Source of the DNA: Niveispirillum cyanobacteriorum
GTDB lineage: Bacteria; Pseudomonadota; Alphaproteobacteria; Azospirillales; Azospirillaceae
Assembly (NCBI RefSeq): GCF_002868735.1
Contig: NZ_CP025613.1
Coordinates: forward strand, 868,001 to 932,000
Length of the DNA: 64,000 bases
Reading direction: 5' to 3'
Below are positions 8,836 to 17,316 of this stretch, one piece after another. The notes under the pieces are model-generated. The model saw only the letters and a list, made by a program, of their open reading frames with translations, was not told the origin of the DNA and made no database searches. How positions within the stretch are numbered: position 1 is the stretch's first letter; each line of letters opens with the position of its first letter. Made by a program: the position numbers and the translations under genes.

Positions 8836-8906
8836 GGCGGCGACTGCCGCCGCGCCGCACGTGCGGCGTGAAGCCAAGCGGCGGATGCCGCGCCGGCGCC
8901 TGAGGA
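8836..8906 (+). repeat. GC-rich multi-hairpin intergenic repeat, copy A
   Basis: One of five copies in the window (others at 17239, 21899, 23820, 60191). Three successive stem-loops can be drawn: GGCGGCGACTGCCGCC, GCCGCACGTGCGGC and GCGGCGGATGCCGC, with the linker AAGCCAA and a conserved end GGCGCCTGAGG. It fills most of the otherwise empty 397-base gap between the SCPU-like gene and the GDP-mannose gene. The rest of that gap holds two inverted repeats and an AT-rich upstream region. Confidence 0.7.
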
Positions 8907-8917
8907 AAACGAAAAGA

Positions 8918-8952
8918 CTAGACATGTTTCCGGTCAGCGGAAACATGTCTAG
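8918..8952 (-). terminator. perfect 14-base inverted repeat spanning a stop codon
   Basis: CTAGACATGTTTCC and its exact complement flank a seven-base loop. The right arm contains the TAG stop (8949-8951) of the minus-strand GDP-mannose gene, so the hairpin forms at the very 3' end of its message. Probable terminator or mRNA-end stabiliser. Confidence 0.65.
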
Positions 8953-10382
8953 GCCCGTCCGTAATGATCCTCGATGCGCAGGATATCGTCGGGGCTGATG
9001 ATGGCACCCGTCTGCACCTCGATCAGGCACAGGTCGGTATCTCCATCATTTTCCAGGCGGTGAGGGATACCGGCGGGAATGAAGACGCTTTCATTAACCC
9101 GCACGATGCGCCGCTCCTCGCCCAGCGTCACCTGGGCCTCCCCCTGCACCACCACCCAATGCTCGGCCCGGTGATCATGCTTTTGCAGGGAAATCTTGTG
9201 GCCGGGGCGGATGGTCAGGCGCAGAACCTGAAAGCCGGGGGCCGCATGCACCAGATGCGAATAGCCCCAAGGTCGGTAGGTGCGGCGGTGGTCCAGCCGT
9301 TCGGTCCGCCCCTCCGCCTTCAACCGGTCGACAACGGCCTTCACATCCTGTACGCGGGCGCGGTCGGCAACCAGGACGGCATCATCGGTGGTGATGACCA
9401 CAAGGTCCTTCACCCCCACCAGCGCCGTCAGCCCAACCTCGCCCCGCACCAGATTATTGCTGGCATCGACCAGGATGGCATCGCCCAGCACGGCATTGCC
9501 ACCGCCATCCTTTTCCGCGATGTCCCACAGCGCGCTCCAGGCACCCACATCGGTCCAGCCGATGTCGCAGGGCACAACGGCCGCACTGTCCGTTTTTTCC
9601 ATGACGGCAAAATCGATGGAGATGTTGGGCGCCCGGGCAAAGGCATCTGTATCCAGGCGCAGGAAATCGAGATCGACCCGCGCCGCCTCGATGGAAGCAT
9701 CCGCCGCCGCCAGCGCGTCGGGGGCGTGGCGTTCCAGTTCGGCCACGAACCGGTCGGCGCGGAACAGGAACATGCCGCTGTTCCACAGGTGCCGCCCGCC
9801 CGCCAGATAGGCTTGCGCCACGTCCAGCTTTGGCTTTTCCGCGAACTGCTTCACGGCAAAGGCGCCATCGGCGCCTGACACCGGCTCACCCTTCTCGATA
9901 TAGCCATAGCCTGTTTCCGGGCTGGTCGGCTGAATGCCGAAGGTCACCAGCTTGCCCTGCTGTGCCGCAACCGCACCCTTGGCCACTGCCACACGAAAGG
10001 CGTTGGGCGACAGGATGGCGTGATCAGCGGGCAGCAGCAGGACCAAGGCCTGCGGATCACGCCGCGCCGCCAGCAGTGCTGCCACAGCCGCCGCCGGGGC
10101 GGTATTGCGCCCGAACGGTTCCAGCACCAGTTCGGTGGGACGGATGCCCACCTCCTGCAGCTGTTCGGCAATGGCGAAGCGGTGTTCCTGATTGCAGATG
10201 ACGATGGGGTCGGCGAAACCGAAATCCCGGCCCACGCGGAGGGCCGTTTCCTGGATCATGGTCCGGTCGCCACACAGGTTCAAAAGCTGCTTGGGAAACC
10301 GCTCCCGCGATACCGGCCACAGGCGGGAACCCGAACCGCCGGACAGAAGAACGGGAATGATGGTGGCGATGCTGTCATTCAT
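8949..10382 (-). CDS. manC: mannose-1-phosphate guanylyltransferase / mannose-6-phosphate isomerase
   Basis: Bifunctional type II enzyme making GDP-mannose for polysaccharide or glycan synthesis. The nucleotidyltransferase domain starts with LLSGGSGSRLWPVSRERFPKQ, followed by LPADH and FAEKP segments. The C-terminal cupin (about residues 340-470) carries RPWGYSHLV and the metal-site region HKISLQKHDHRAEHW, then IPAGIPHRLEN. At 477 residues it is full length. The ATG at 10382 begins MNDSIATIIPVLLSGG, right at the conserved domain; an upstream TTG is less likely. The nearby TPR-methyltransferase genes hint at a surface-glycan context, but no glycosyltransferase is adjacent. Confidence 0.93.
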   Translation of the reverse strand: MNDSIATIIPVLLSGGSGSRLWPVSRERFPKQLLNLCGDRTMIQETALRVGRDFGFADPIVICNQEHRFAIAEQLQEVGIRPTELVLEPFGRNTAPAAAVAALLAARRDPQALVLLLPADHAILSPNAFRVAVAKGAVAAQQGKLVTFGIQPTSPETGYGYIEKGEPVSGADGAFAVKQFAEKPKLDVAQAYLAGGRHLWNSGMFLFRADRFVAELERHAPDALAAADASIEAARVDLDFLRLDTDAFARAPNISIDFAVMEKTDSAAVVPCDIGWTDVGAWSALWDIAEKDGGGNAVLGDAILVDASNNLVRGEVGLTALVGVKDLVVITTDDAVLVADRARVQDVKAVVDRLKAEGRTERLDHRRTYRPWGYSHLVHAAPGFQVLRLTIRPGHKISLQKHDHRAEHWVVVQGEAQVTLGEERRIVRVNESVFIPAGIPHRLENDGDTDLCLIEVQTGAIISPDDILRIEDHYGRA

Positions 10383-10484
10383 CTCTGCACACAGGGCAAT
10401 ATCAGGGGTAGCCACGCCCAAGCACCCGCGCCCCGGCGGTCCCAGGGCGGCGGCTACCCGGCGGTCGGAAAAACAGGCGTTGGT

Positions 10485-11999
10485 TCAGCGGCTGGCGATG
10501 GCCAGAACGCCCTCGACGGCCCGGCCACCCTCATAACGCAGCACCATGGGCATCAGTTCCAGAACCTTCAGCCCCGCCTCATTCAGGCTTTCCTGCAAAT
10601 GGGCCGGATCATGGGCATAGCGTCCGCTTTCCTGCAGGATATAGGGCTTGCCGCCCGATGCCGTTTCCGCCGACACGATCCACAGGCCGCCGGGACGCAG
10701 AGATGCCGCCACCTGCCGGAACAGGTCGCCCACCTCCCCGAAATAGCACAGCACATCACCCGCCACGATCATGTCGAAGCTGGCAGGCCGCGCGATCAGA
10801 TAGGCGCCCAGTTCTGCCTGATCCAACGAGGAATAGAGCCCCCGGCGCAGCGCCTGCTGCAACATGGACAAGGACAGGTCCACACCCGTCAGGGTCTTGG
10901 CATAGGGCGCCAGATGCGGGGCTGCCAGACCAGTGCCGCAGCCGGCATCCAGAATATCCTTGTCCCCCTGGCCCGGCCCCAGATGGCGTTGCAACGCCTG
11001 GCCCACCGCGTCAGGCACAGCATAGCCCAGCGCACCGATCATCTCGTCAAACCGCTTGGCCGACGCATCGAAGGTCTGGGACAGATAGGCATCGCTGGCG
11101 CGCGCCGGGGCCGGCGCCTCGCCCAGGGCCGCCAGCGTATGCTGATACTGTGCTGTCTCCCCGGCCACATCGCGCCAGCCTTCCAGCAGGCTCTTGAGAG
11201 AGGCCTCATCGCCCGTACGGCGCAGATTGGCGGCAACCGACCCCAGTTCGACCTGCGCTTGTGTGCTGTCAGGCGCCAGTTTCAGCGCCTTCAGGGCCGC
11301 ATCAGCCGCCATATCCAGCCGCCCCACCCCGCGCCAGGCCAGAGAGATGTTGATGTGCAGTGACGAACTGTCGGGGTCCATGGCCAACGCCTGTCCGAAA
11401 CAGGCAATGGCCTCGTCATAATGACCGGCCTCGGCCAGGGTCAGACCCAGGTTGGAATGGGTGATAGTCAACTCGGGACGCAGGCGCAGCGCCACACGGA
11501 ACTGCTCAATCGCCTCGTCCTGGCGGCCCAGGCGGCGCAGGACCAGGCCCAGATTGCTGGCGGCCTCCGCATAATCAGGCCGGGCCTTCAGGGCGTTGCC
11601 ATAATGCTCCGCCGCGATCTCGATATGACCGGCATCATAAAACAGGGTGCCCAGGTTGTAATAGGCCTCGGCGAACAGCGGCTCCCGCTCCAGCGTATTC
11701 AGATAATGGTTGGCCGCGTCATGCGGCCGCCCCTGCGCCTGGGCCACGGCCCCCTGGTTGAAATGATAGATGGGGTTGTCCGGCTCCAGCGCGGCGGCCG
11801 CCGCATAGGCCTGCGCGGCACCATCATAATCCTCCAGCGTCTCCAGGGCGACACCCAGGTCGGCGCGCAGCGTGGCATCGCCCGGATCGTCCAGGATCGC
11901 CTCGCGCAGCAGGGCCACAGCCTCGGCATGGTTACCGGCATCCATCGCCATGCGGCCCATATCCGCGGGGCCACCCACGCCAATGGAGATGTCACTCAT
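10485..11999 (-). CDS. TPR repeat protein fused to class I SAM methyltransferase
   Basis: Residues 1-270 are tandem tetratricopeptide repeats (for example AEAYYNLGTLFYDAGHIEIA, AEAASNLGLVLRRLGRQDEA, THSNLGLTLAEAGHYDEA). Residues about 330-500 form a Rossmann methyltransferase with motif I DAGCGTGLAAPHL, an acidic motif LTGVDLSLSML and motif IV-like MIVAGDVLCYFGE. This architecture is found in predicted methyltransferases with a TPR scaffold whose targets are unknown. AGGAA precedes the ATG. It lies about 100 bases upstream of manC on the same strand and may be co-transcribed with it. Confidence 0.85.
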   Translation of the reverse strand: MSDISIGVGGPADMGRMAMDAGNHAEAVALLREAILDDPGDATLRADLGVALETLEDYDGAAQAYAAAAALEPDNPIYHFNQGAVAQAQGRPHDAANHYLNTLEREPLFAEAYYNLGTLFYDAGHIEIAAEHYGNALKARPDYAEAASNLGLVLRRLGRQDEAIEQFRVALRLRPELTITHSNLGLTLAEAGHYDEAIACFGQALAMDPDSSSLHINISLAWRGVGRLDMAADAALKALKLAPDSTQAQVELGSVAANLRRTGDEASLKSLLEGWRDVAGETAQYQHTLAALGEAPAPARASDAYLSQTFDASAKRFDEMIGALGYAVPDAVGQALQRHLGPGQGDKDILDAGCGTGLAAPHLAPYAKTLTGVDLSLSMLQQALRRGLYSSLDQAELGAYLIARPASFDMIVAGDVLCYFGEVGDLFRQVAASLRPGGLWIVSAETASGGKPYILQESGRYAHDPAHLQESLNEAGLKVLELMPMVLRYEGGRAVEGVLAIASR

Positions 12000-12135
12000 G
12001 CCCTGTTCCTTCCTGACCGCCGGTTCCGGGATGTTCGCATGGTCCCGTCTTTTCCGGCGCTCAAGATAACCGCTTGGAATCGCGAAGGATAGGGGTCCTT
12101 CACGTGCCTGCCCATAAAGGTAGGATCAGCCTGCC

Positions 12136-12954
12136 TCAGCACTTGCCGAAGAAGGGCTTGCGCCGCTCCACGAAGGCGGTGATCCCTTCGGCAAATTCGG
12201 GACTGTCGATGGCCGACAGGAAGGTTTCCCGCTCCGCCGCCAACTGCTGCTGGAAATTATGCTCCAGCGACAGATACAGCAGACGCTTGGTCCGTCCCGA
12301 TGCCAGGGCGGCACCGCCGGCCAGCTTGCGCGCCACGCACCGCGTCTCCTCCGCCAGCATCGGGGCCGGGCAGATGCGGTTGACGATGCCCAGTTCCAGG
12401 GCCTCCAGCGCCGTCAGGCGCCGGTCCAGCAGCGCCAGTTCCGCCGCGCGGCGCGACCCGACCAGACGCGGCAAGGCATGGGTGGCGCCCGCCTCCGGCG
12501 TGGTGCCCAGCGGGCCATAGGCCATCTGAAAAATCGCGCGGTCTGACGCCACCACCAGATCGCAGGCCAGCGTAATGCCGATGCCGGGGCCGGCGGCGGT
12601 GCCATGGATGCCGGCGATCACCGGCTTTTCCATGCGACGGAGCGCTGTCACGGCCTGATGGGTGAAATCGATCAGACGGGCAATATGGTCGCGCCGTTCG
12701 GCGGCAGGTGCCGACAGCAGCTTGTGGAACGCCAGGATGTCGCCGCCCGACATGAAGCTGGTACCCCGGCCTGTCAGCACCAGGACCCGCACCTTGGGAT
12801 CATTGGCAGCAGCGGTCGCGGCCTCGGCAAAGGCGGCGGCCATGTCCAGGTTCAGCGCGTTCAGGCAATTGGGCCGGTTGAAGGTGATCTCCGCCACCCC
12901 TTCCCCGCCATGGCGGGTATAGAGCAGGCAATCGCTGGTGGTCACGGTGCTCAT
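12136..12954 (-). CDS. enoyl-CoA hydratase/isomerase family protein
   Basis: Crotonase-fold enzyme of 272 residues. Oxyanion-hole segments GRGTSFMSGGDI and GIHGTAAGPGIGITLACDLV are present, as is the family's RLVGSRRAAELALLDRR and ALEALELGIVN region. The Asp in SGGD replaces the common AGAD pattern. Of the two catalytic glutamates in hydratases, the second region reads GTTPEAGATHALPRLVG, retaining one Glu. It might therefore be a hydratase or an isomerase. GGGGAGAGG precedes the chosen ATG. The neighbours do not define a pathway. Confidence 0.88.
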   Translation of the reverse strand: MSTVTTSDCLLYTRHGGEGVAEITFNRPNCLNALNLDMAAAFAEAATAAANDPKVRVLVLTGRGTSFMSGGDILAFHKLLSAPAAERRDHIARLIDFTHQAVTALRRMEKPVIAGIHGTAAGPGIGITLACDLVVASDRAIFQMAYGPLGTTPEAGATHALPRLVGSRRAAELALLDRRLTALEALELGIVNRICPAPMLAEETRCVARKLAGGAALASGRTKRLLYLSLEHNFQQQLAAERETFLSAIDSPEFAEGITAFVERRKPFFGKC

Positions 12955-13065
12955 GGCGCCTCTCCCCTTTGCCGGCAGCCCCTTCGGGGCCAATGGCGAC
13001 AAGAGTATCAGAGGTTTGGCGGAAGGGGAGAGCGGAAAGGTAATGACCTTCCGCACACTACCGGA

Positions 13066-14352
13066 TCACTCTAAAACTAAGGCCACCTGACCCGTGAAGG
13101 GGCTGATGGCGATATGCCGGAACTGAATGCCGGTACGGGCTGCGAACTCACCGAAGGCCTTGAATTCATGCTCGGCCCAGGTTCGGTTACCGATGAACTC
13201 ATCAAAGACCAGCACCGATCCCGGCACCAACCTGGGTTCCAGCTCGCGCAGCACCGTCACGGTGGAACTGTAGATATCACAGTCAATATTGACGAACCGT
13301 ACCGGCCCCGGATGGGCCGCCAGAAACCCCGGTAGCACATCATCGAACCAGCCCTTGTGCAGGCTGACATTGTCCGGCATGGCGGGCAGGGGGACGGCGT
13401 CGCCATCGCCCAGGCTGAAGGTCCCCGCCATCTCATTGCCCCAGCCCTCGGGCAGGCCTTCGAAACTGTCGAACCCATGGGCATGCTGGCCAGCAGCCGC
13501 CGCAATATGGCGCAGCGATGTTCCCCGCCGCACACCGAATTCCAGCACCAGCCCCGGCACCCTGGCCTGCGACAGGGCGAAACGCAGCAGATCGGCGGAT
13601 ACCCCGAATATCCGGCAATCCGTAGCCATATGCCCCACCAGTGCGCGCGCACCGTCCAGGATCGGCGACGGCGCCGCCCCCGCCGCATCCCCACCCGTCA
13701 GCACCTCATAGGCCGCCAGGAAGCCCGCATATTTGCGGTTGGCCCCCGGACTGGTCACCGCCCGGCGCAGCCGTTCCTTCGCCGCCTCCAGTCCCTGATC
13801 CCCGATGACACAGGCATGGCTGGCGAACCAGGCCGCGCCATGGCCAAGGTCCTCCGCCACGATCACATCGAAATCGGCCAGCGCCCCGGCTGGATCGCCC
13901 AGATAATGGCGCGACAGGGCGCGGTGATAGCGTACGCCCTTGTTCAACCGCCCCGCCGCCGCCTCTGCATCGACCAGCGCGATGGCCTCCTCATAGCGGG
14001 CGTCCCGACGCAAGGCGTTGGCCAGCATTTCTGTGACCCGCGCATCCAACGGGTCAGCATCATGCATCGCCGCCAGTATCGGCACCGCCGCATGCATCAT
14101 GCCCAACCCGTTCAGCGCGCGCGCCAGATCAAACCGCAAGCCCGCATCATCCGGACAGTCCAGCAAGGCGACGCGCAGCAGCGGCAATGCCCGCCCATGC
14201 TCATTCATCCCGATCAGGGCACGGGCCAGCAGCCCCATGCCGGCGGCATCCGCCGGCTCCCCACCCTCTGTCAGCACCCGCCGCGCCACACGGAACCGCC
14301 CCGCCTGCAAAAGCTGGTCGGCCTGCGCCAGGATCTCGGGCGGGGTCTGCAT
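13066..14352 (-). CDS. TPR-containing TylF/MycF-type methyltransferase
   Basis: An N-terminal helical repeat region (about residues 1-190, TPR-like: ALPLLRVALLDCPDDAGLRF, ARYEEAIALVDAEAAAGR) is joined to a C-terminal macrocin-O-methyltransferase-like domain. That domain shows LVLEFGVRRGTSLRHIA (motif I), HGFDSFEGLPEGWG and the metal-site-like VNIDCDIYSSTVTVL plus LVFDEFIG. Bacterial TylF homologues methylate sugar hydroxyls and often sit in glycan clusters. The ATG at 14352 was preferred to a GTG 72 bases upstream. This is the second TPR-methyltransferase fusion within 4 kb. Confidence 0.8.
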   Translation of the reverse strand: MQTPPEILAQADQLLQAGRFRVARRVLTEGGEPADAAGMGLLARALIGMNEHGRALPLLRVALLDCPDDAGLRFDLARALNGLGMMHAAVPILAAMHDADPLDARVTEMLANALRRDARYEEAIALVDAEAAAGRLNKGVRYHRALSRHYLGDPAGALADFDVIVAEDLGHGAAWFASHACVIGDQGLEAAKERLRRAVTSPGANRKYAGFLAAYEVLTGGDAAGAAPSPILDGARALVGHMATDCRIFGVSADLLRFALSQARVPGLVLEFGVRRGTSLRHIAAAAGQHAHGFDSFEGLPEGWGNEMAGTFSLGDGDAVPLPAMPDNVSLHKGWFDDVLPGFLAAHPGPVRFVNIDCDIYSSTVTVLRELEPRLVPGSVLVFDEFIGNRTWAEHEFKAFGEFAARTGIQFRHIAISPFTGQVALVLE

Positions 14353-14475
14353 AAGGGCGGCTTCCGGTCTGTCTCTCGGCCCTTTCTGGTAGAGCCTGCG
14401 GAAGCGGAATGCAATGTCCCGCACCGGCCTGTATATAACGCAAAAGATTTGTGATTAAAAAATGACAAAACCCGA

Positions 14476-14504
14476 TTGACGAAGTGGGGAATTAAATTCA
14501 ATAT
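14476..14504 (+). promoter_or_regulatory. candidate sigma-70-type promoter for the porin leader
   Basis: TTGACG, a 17-base spacer and CAATAT lie in an AT-rich patch. Transcription from here would give a leader of nearly 300 bases containing the palindrome at 14580, the short peptide at 14623 and hairpins near 14662 and 14715. Confidence 0.35.
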
Positions 14505-14579
14505 CCCCATCGGTGGTGTTGAACCCATCCGCGGGCATTTGACCTGACAGCTTGCGCCGCGTCACCAAACGCTAAAGCG

Positions 14580-14595
14580 CCACGAAGCTTCGTGG
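14580..14595. repeat. 16-base perfect palindrome in the porin leader
   Basis: CCACGAAGCTTCGTGG is an exact palindrome 27 bases before the short leader ORF. It may be a protein-binding site or a hairpin without loop in the leader RNA. Confidence 0.5.
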
Positions 14596-14622
14596 TGTCC
14601 TGAACCTTAAAGGAGACACCCG

Positions 14623-14643
14623 ATGACCTGCTGTTGTCCTTGA
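14623..14643 (+). CDS. putative leader peptide MTCCCP (three consecutive Cys codons)
   Basis: A six-codon open frame, ATG ACC TGC TGT TGT CCT TGA, has a strong ribosome site AGGAG seven bases upstream. It lies about 155 bases before the porin start, with GC-rich hairpins between (near 14662-14678 and 14715-14737). A run of identical amino-acid codons followed by alternative stem-loops is the classic layout of a translation-attenuation leader, here sensing charged tRNA-Cys or cysteine status. Expression and function are inferred, not shown. Confidence 0.5.
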   Translation: MTCCCP

Positions 14644-14714
14644 CACGACAGAACGTTGCCCCGGCGGTGCTTACGCCGTAAGGCCCTGATCACGCAAATG
14701 AAACCAAGGCCGGA

Positions 14715-14737
14715 GCCGGCGCCTTCAGGCGACCGGC
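14715..14737 (+). promoter_or_regulatory. stable hairpin in the porin leader
   Basis: GCCGGCGCC pairs with GGCGACCGGC around a TTCA loop, with one bulged A. It sits between the MTCCCP peptide and the porin. It has no T run, so it would act by RNA folding or Rho rather than as an intrinsic terminator. Confidence 0.45.
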
Positions 14738-14799
14738 GCAAGGGTCCTTATGCCCCGCAAAACCCGGCCACAAGAACCAGATCCATGAAGGGAAAGCCT

Positions 14800-16053
14800 A
14801 TGTCCTCCTTCCGTTCCAAGACCGCCGCCCTGCTGCTGACGGGTGCTGCCCTCTCCGCCCTGTCCCTGCCCGCCGCCGCCCAGTCCGCGTCAGAGGTTGA
14901 GGCCCTGCGCGCCCAGGTACAGTCGCTGCTGGCCCGCATCGAAAAGCTGGAGAAGGCCCCCAGCACACCCGCCGGCCCGCCCGCCAGCAAGGACGCCCCC
15001 CTTGTCGTTGCCGATGCCTATAAGGCGCCGCAGGTGGTGCAGTCGGGCAATGGCAAGGTGAAGCTGACCCTGTCGGGACAGATCGGTCGCGCCGTGATCG
15101 TGGCCGATGACGGTTTCGACAGCGACGCCATCCATGGCGACAACGCCACGGCATCGTCACGCCTGCGCCTGTCCAGCCAGGCCAAGCTGGACGATAACTG
15201 GACCGCTGGCACCGATATCGAGCTGGAAACCTCGTCCGCCTCCACTCGCAATACCGGCTTCGGCACCGACAGCGGCACCTTCTCAGTGAATGAGCGCAAG
15301 GTGGAATTCTGGGTGCAGCACAAGGAATTCGGTCGTCTCTGGGTGGGTCAGGGCGATACCGCCACCAACCAGACCTCGGAAGTGGACCTGTCGGGCACCA
15401 GCACCCTGATCAGCCATTCCGATATCGGCGCCACCTTCGGCGGCATCGCCTTCCGCAACAAGGCGACACGCGCCGCTGGCGTCACGGTCAACAACGCGTT
15501 CAACAATTTCGACGGCCTGCACCGTGAGGATCGGGTGCGTTACGACACGCCCACCTTTGGCGGCGGCTTCCAGCTGTCGACCAGCTTCACCGAAGGCGGG
15601 GCCACCGATGGGGCCGTGCGCTACAACGCCAAGATCGGCGATACCGAGGTGGCTGCCGCCATCGCCTATGCCGATAATGACAGCCGCACCGGCTTCGACA
15701 CGCAGACCAACGGCTCCATCTCGGTGAAGTTCGCCAATGGCTTCAACGTCACCGCCGCCGCCGGCACGCGCGACCTGGGCCCCCGCGACAGCGATTTCTG
15801 GTACGGCAAGGTCGGTTATATCGCCAAGCTGACCAGCATCGGCAACAGCGCCTTCGTGGTGGATTACTTCACCCAAGATGATTTCGCGGTGGCCGGTGCC
15901 GATGCCAAGGCTTGGTCGGTCGGCTATGTCCAGACCGTCGATGCCTTTGCGTCCGACTTCTATATCAGCTTCCGCAACCACAGCTACGACACCCGCACGG
16001 CCGACTTTAAGGACGTGTACGGCGTGATCACCGGGGCGCGCGTGCGCTTCTGA
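14800..16053 (+). CDS. outer-membrane porin
   Basis: Exported beta-barrel porin, 417 residues. A signal peptide (MSSFRSKTAALLLTGAALSA) ends near PAAAQ. A short coiled coil follows (SASEVEALRAQVQSLLARIEKLE region, residues about 28-52), then a Pro-rich linker and a barrel of alternating strands, ending in the typical terminal Phe (GVITGARVRF). The N-terminal coiled coil resembles trimeric or peptidoglycan-linked porins of alphaproteobacteria. GGAAAG precedes this ATG; in-frame upstream ATGs lack both a ribosome site and a signal peptide. It is preceded by an unusually long leader with a Cys-run peptide, so it may be sulfur- or cysteine-regulated. Solute unknown. Confidence 0.85.
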   Translation: MSSFRSKTAALLLTGAALSALSLPAAAQSASEVEALRAQVQSLLARIEKLEKAPSTPAGPPASKDAPLVVADAYKAPQVVQSGNGKVKLTLSGQIGRAVIVADDGFDSDAIHGDNATASSRLRLSSQAKLDDNWTAGTDIELETSSASTRNTGFGTDSGTFSVNERKVEFWVQHKEFGRLWVGQGDTATNQTSEVDLSGTSTLISHSDIGATFGGIAFRNKATRAAGVTVNNAFNNFDGLHREDRVRYDTPTFGGGFQLSTSFTEGGATDGAVRYNAKIGDTEVAAAIAYADNDSRTGFDTQTNGSISVKFANGFNVTAAAGTRDLGPRDSDFWYGKVGYIAKLTSIGNSAFVVDYFTQDDFAVAGADAKAWSVGYVQTVDAFASDFYISFRNHSYDTRTADFKDVYGVITGARVRF

Positions 16054-16139
16054 TGATTGCACCGGGGGCGGTGGCCGGCTTCCCCAATGGCTGGTCACCG
16101 CCCCACCCTTACCGCCCACACCGATCCCGGAGACAGACC

Positions 16140-17183
16140 ATGACCGGCACAATCCTGCCCATCGCCCCCGTTCCCCACCGTGCGGCGTCCCTGTGTCTGG
16201 TTCCGGAAAAGCCGGGTTTCACGGTCGGTACCGACCTGTCGCCCGAAGTGGCCGATGTGGTCCGCATCATCGCGGGCAGTGCCACGGGCGATGGCGATCT
16301 GGCGGAAACGCGCCGCATCTTCACCCAGGTGCGCCGCGCCCTGGGGCCGGAGGCGCCGGATATCGCCTCGGTGCGGGAAGAAACCATCATCGGCCCCGGC
16401 GGCCCGCTGCGCCTGCGGCTCTACCGCCCGTCCTTCGGTTTCCGGCCCCTGCCGGCCCTGCTGTTCTTCCATGGTGGCGGCTGGACCGTGGGGGATCTGG
16501 ACAGCCATGACACGCTCTGCCGGCAACTGGCGGTCGCCACGGGCCATGCCATTGTGGCCGTGGATTACCGGCTGGCACCCGAACATCCCTGGCCCGCCGC
16601 CATTGAGGATGGCTGGGCAGCGCTGCGCTGGCTGGCGGCTTACGCGCCCCTGCTCGCCATTGATCCGCTGGCCATCGGCGTGGCGGGTGACAGTGCGGGC
16701 GGCAATATCGCCGCTGTCCTGGCGCTGAAGGCGCGCGATGTCGGCGGGCCGATCCTGAAGACCCAGGTGCTGATCTATCCCGCCGTCGATCTGGCCGCCG
16801 GCCTGCCCAGCCATTTCACCCGTGCCGACGGTTACCTGCTGACCCGTCAGGCCTATGTCGCTTATGTCCGCAACTATCTGGCGGGCCAGGAGGTTGAAGG
16901 CGACTGGCAGGTTTCACCCCTGCGCGCCGACCGTCTGGATGGGCTGCCGCCCACGGTGATCATCACCGCCGGCTTCGATCCGCTGCTGGATGAAGGCCGG
17001 GCCTATGCTGGCCGGCTGGCCGCCGCCGGGGTGCCGGTGCTGCACCGGCTGTACCCCGACATGGTGCATGGTTTCATTACCATGGGCGGTCGCCTGCCCG
17101 CCGCCAATCGCGCTATCGCCGATATCGGTCGCGCCCTGGCCTCTTACGATATATACGCCTTCAGCGACGGGGGCGGGATCTGA
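16140..17183 (+). CDS. HSL-family alpha/beta hydrolase (esterase/lipase)
   Basis: Cytoplasmic carboxylesterase of the hormone-sensitive-lipase family, 347 residues. The oxyanion motif FFHGGGW is at about 120, the nucleophile motif GDSAGGN at about 188, the Asp in TAGFDPLLDEG at about 285 and the His in DMVHGF at about 315. No signal peptide is present. GGAG lies seven bases before the chosen ATG. The stop codon lies in an inverted repeat and is followed by GC-rich repeats; the next gene is convergent. Confidence 0.88.
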   Translation: MTGTILPIAPVPHRAASLCLVPEKPGFTVGTDLSPEVADVVRIIAGSATGDGDLAETRRIFTQVRRALGPEAPDIASVREETIIGPGGPLRLRLYRPSFGFRPLPALLFFHGGGWTVGDLDSHDTLCRQLAVATGHAIVAVDYRLAPEHPWPAAIEDGWAALRWLAAYAPLLAIDPLAIGVAGDSAGGNIAAVLALKARDVGGPILKTQVLIYPAVDLAAGLPSHFTRADGYLLTRQAYVAYVRNYLAGQEVEGDWQVSPLRADRLDGLPPTVIITAGFDPLLDEGRAYAGRLAAAGVPVLHRLYPDMVHGFITMGGRLPAANRAIADIGRALASYDIYAFSDGGGI

Positions 17184-17190
17184 TCCCGCC
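17172..17190. terminator. 9-base inverted repeat spanning a stop codon
   Basis: GGCGGGATC and GATCCCGCC are separated by one base, the T of the TGA stop at 17181-17183. It is the third case in the window of a perfect inverted repeat overlapping a stop beside the GC-rich repeat family. Confidence 0.5.
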
Positions 17191-17206
17191 GCCCGGCTCT
17201 TGAGGG
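17188..17206 (+). repeat. fragment of the GC-rich intergenic repeat (3' end only)
   Basis: GCCGCCCGGCTCTTGAGGG matches the conserved tail of the full repeats, about 100 bases before the full copy B tail. Confidence 0.5.
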
Positions 17207-17238
17207 CAGCTTAAACCCAGCAGCGAAGCTGATGGGAT

Positions 17239-17312
17239 GGCGCGTTGAGCGCCCGCGGGCATGTGCCCGCGCAAGCCAAGGCGGCGGATGCCGCCGCCCG
17301 GCGCTTGAGGGA
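17239..17312 (+). repeat. GC-rich multi-hairpin intergenic repeat, copy B
   Basis: Three stem-loops in a row (GGCGCGTTGAGCGCC, GCGGGCATGTGCCCGC, GGCGGCGGATGCCGCCGCC) joined by GCAAGCCAA and ending CGGCGCTTGAGGGA. The first two stems differ in bases from copies A and C but keep pairing, so structure rather than sequence is conserved. It sits between convergent genes, four bases before the chemoreceptor stop codon. Confidence 0.7.
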
Positions 17313-17316
17313 TTGA

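Noticed and set aside
8805-8952. Possible small insertion element with terminal inverted repeats
   Set aside because: The two inverted repeats have unrelated sequences and there is no transposase; better read as separate hairpins around one repeat copy.
10020-11363. 447-codon plus-strand open frame
   Set aside because: Antisense across manC and the TPR-methyltransferase; Gln/Arg/His-rich shadow composition.
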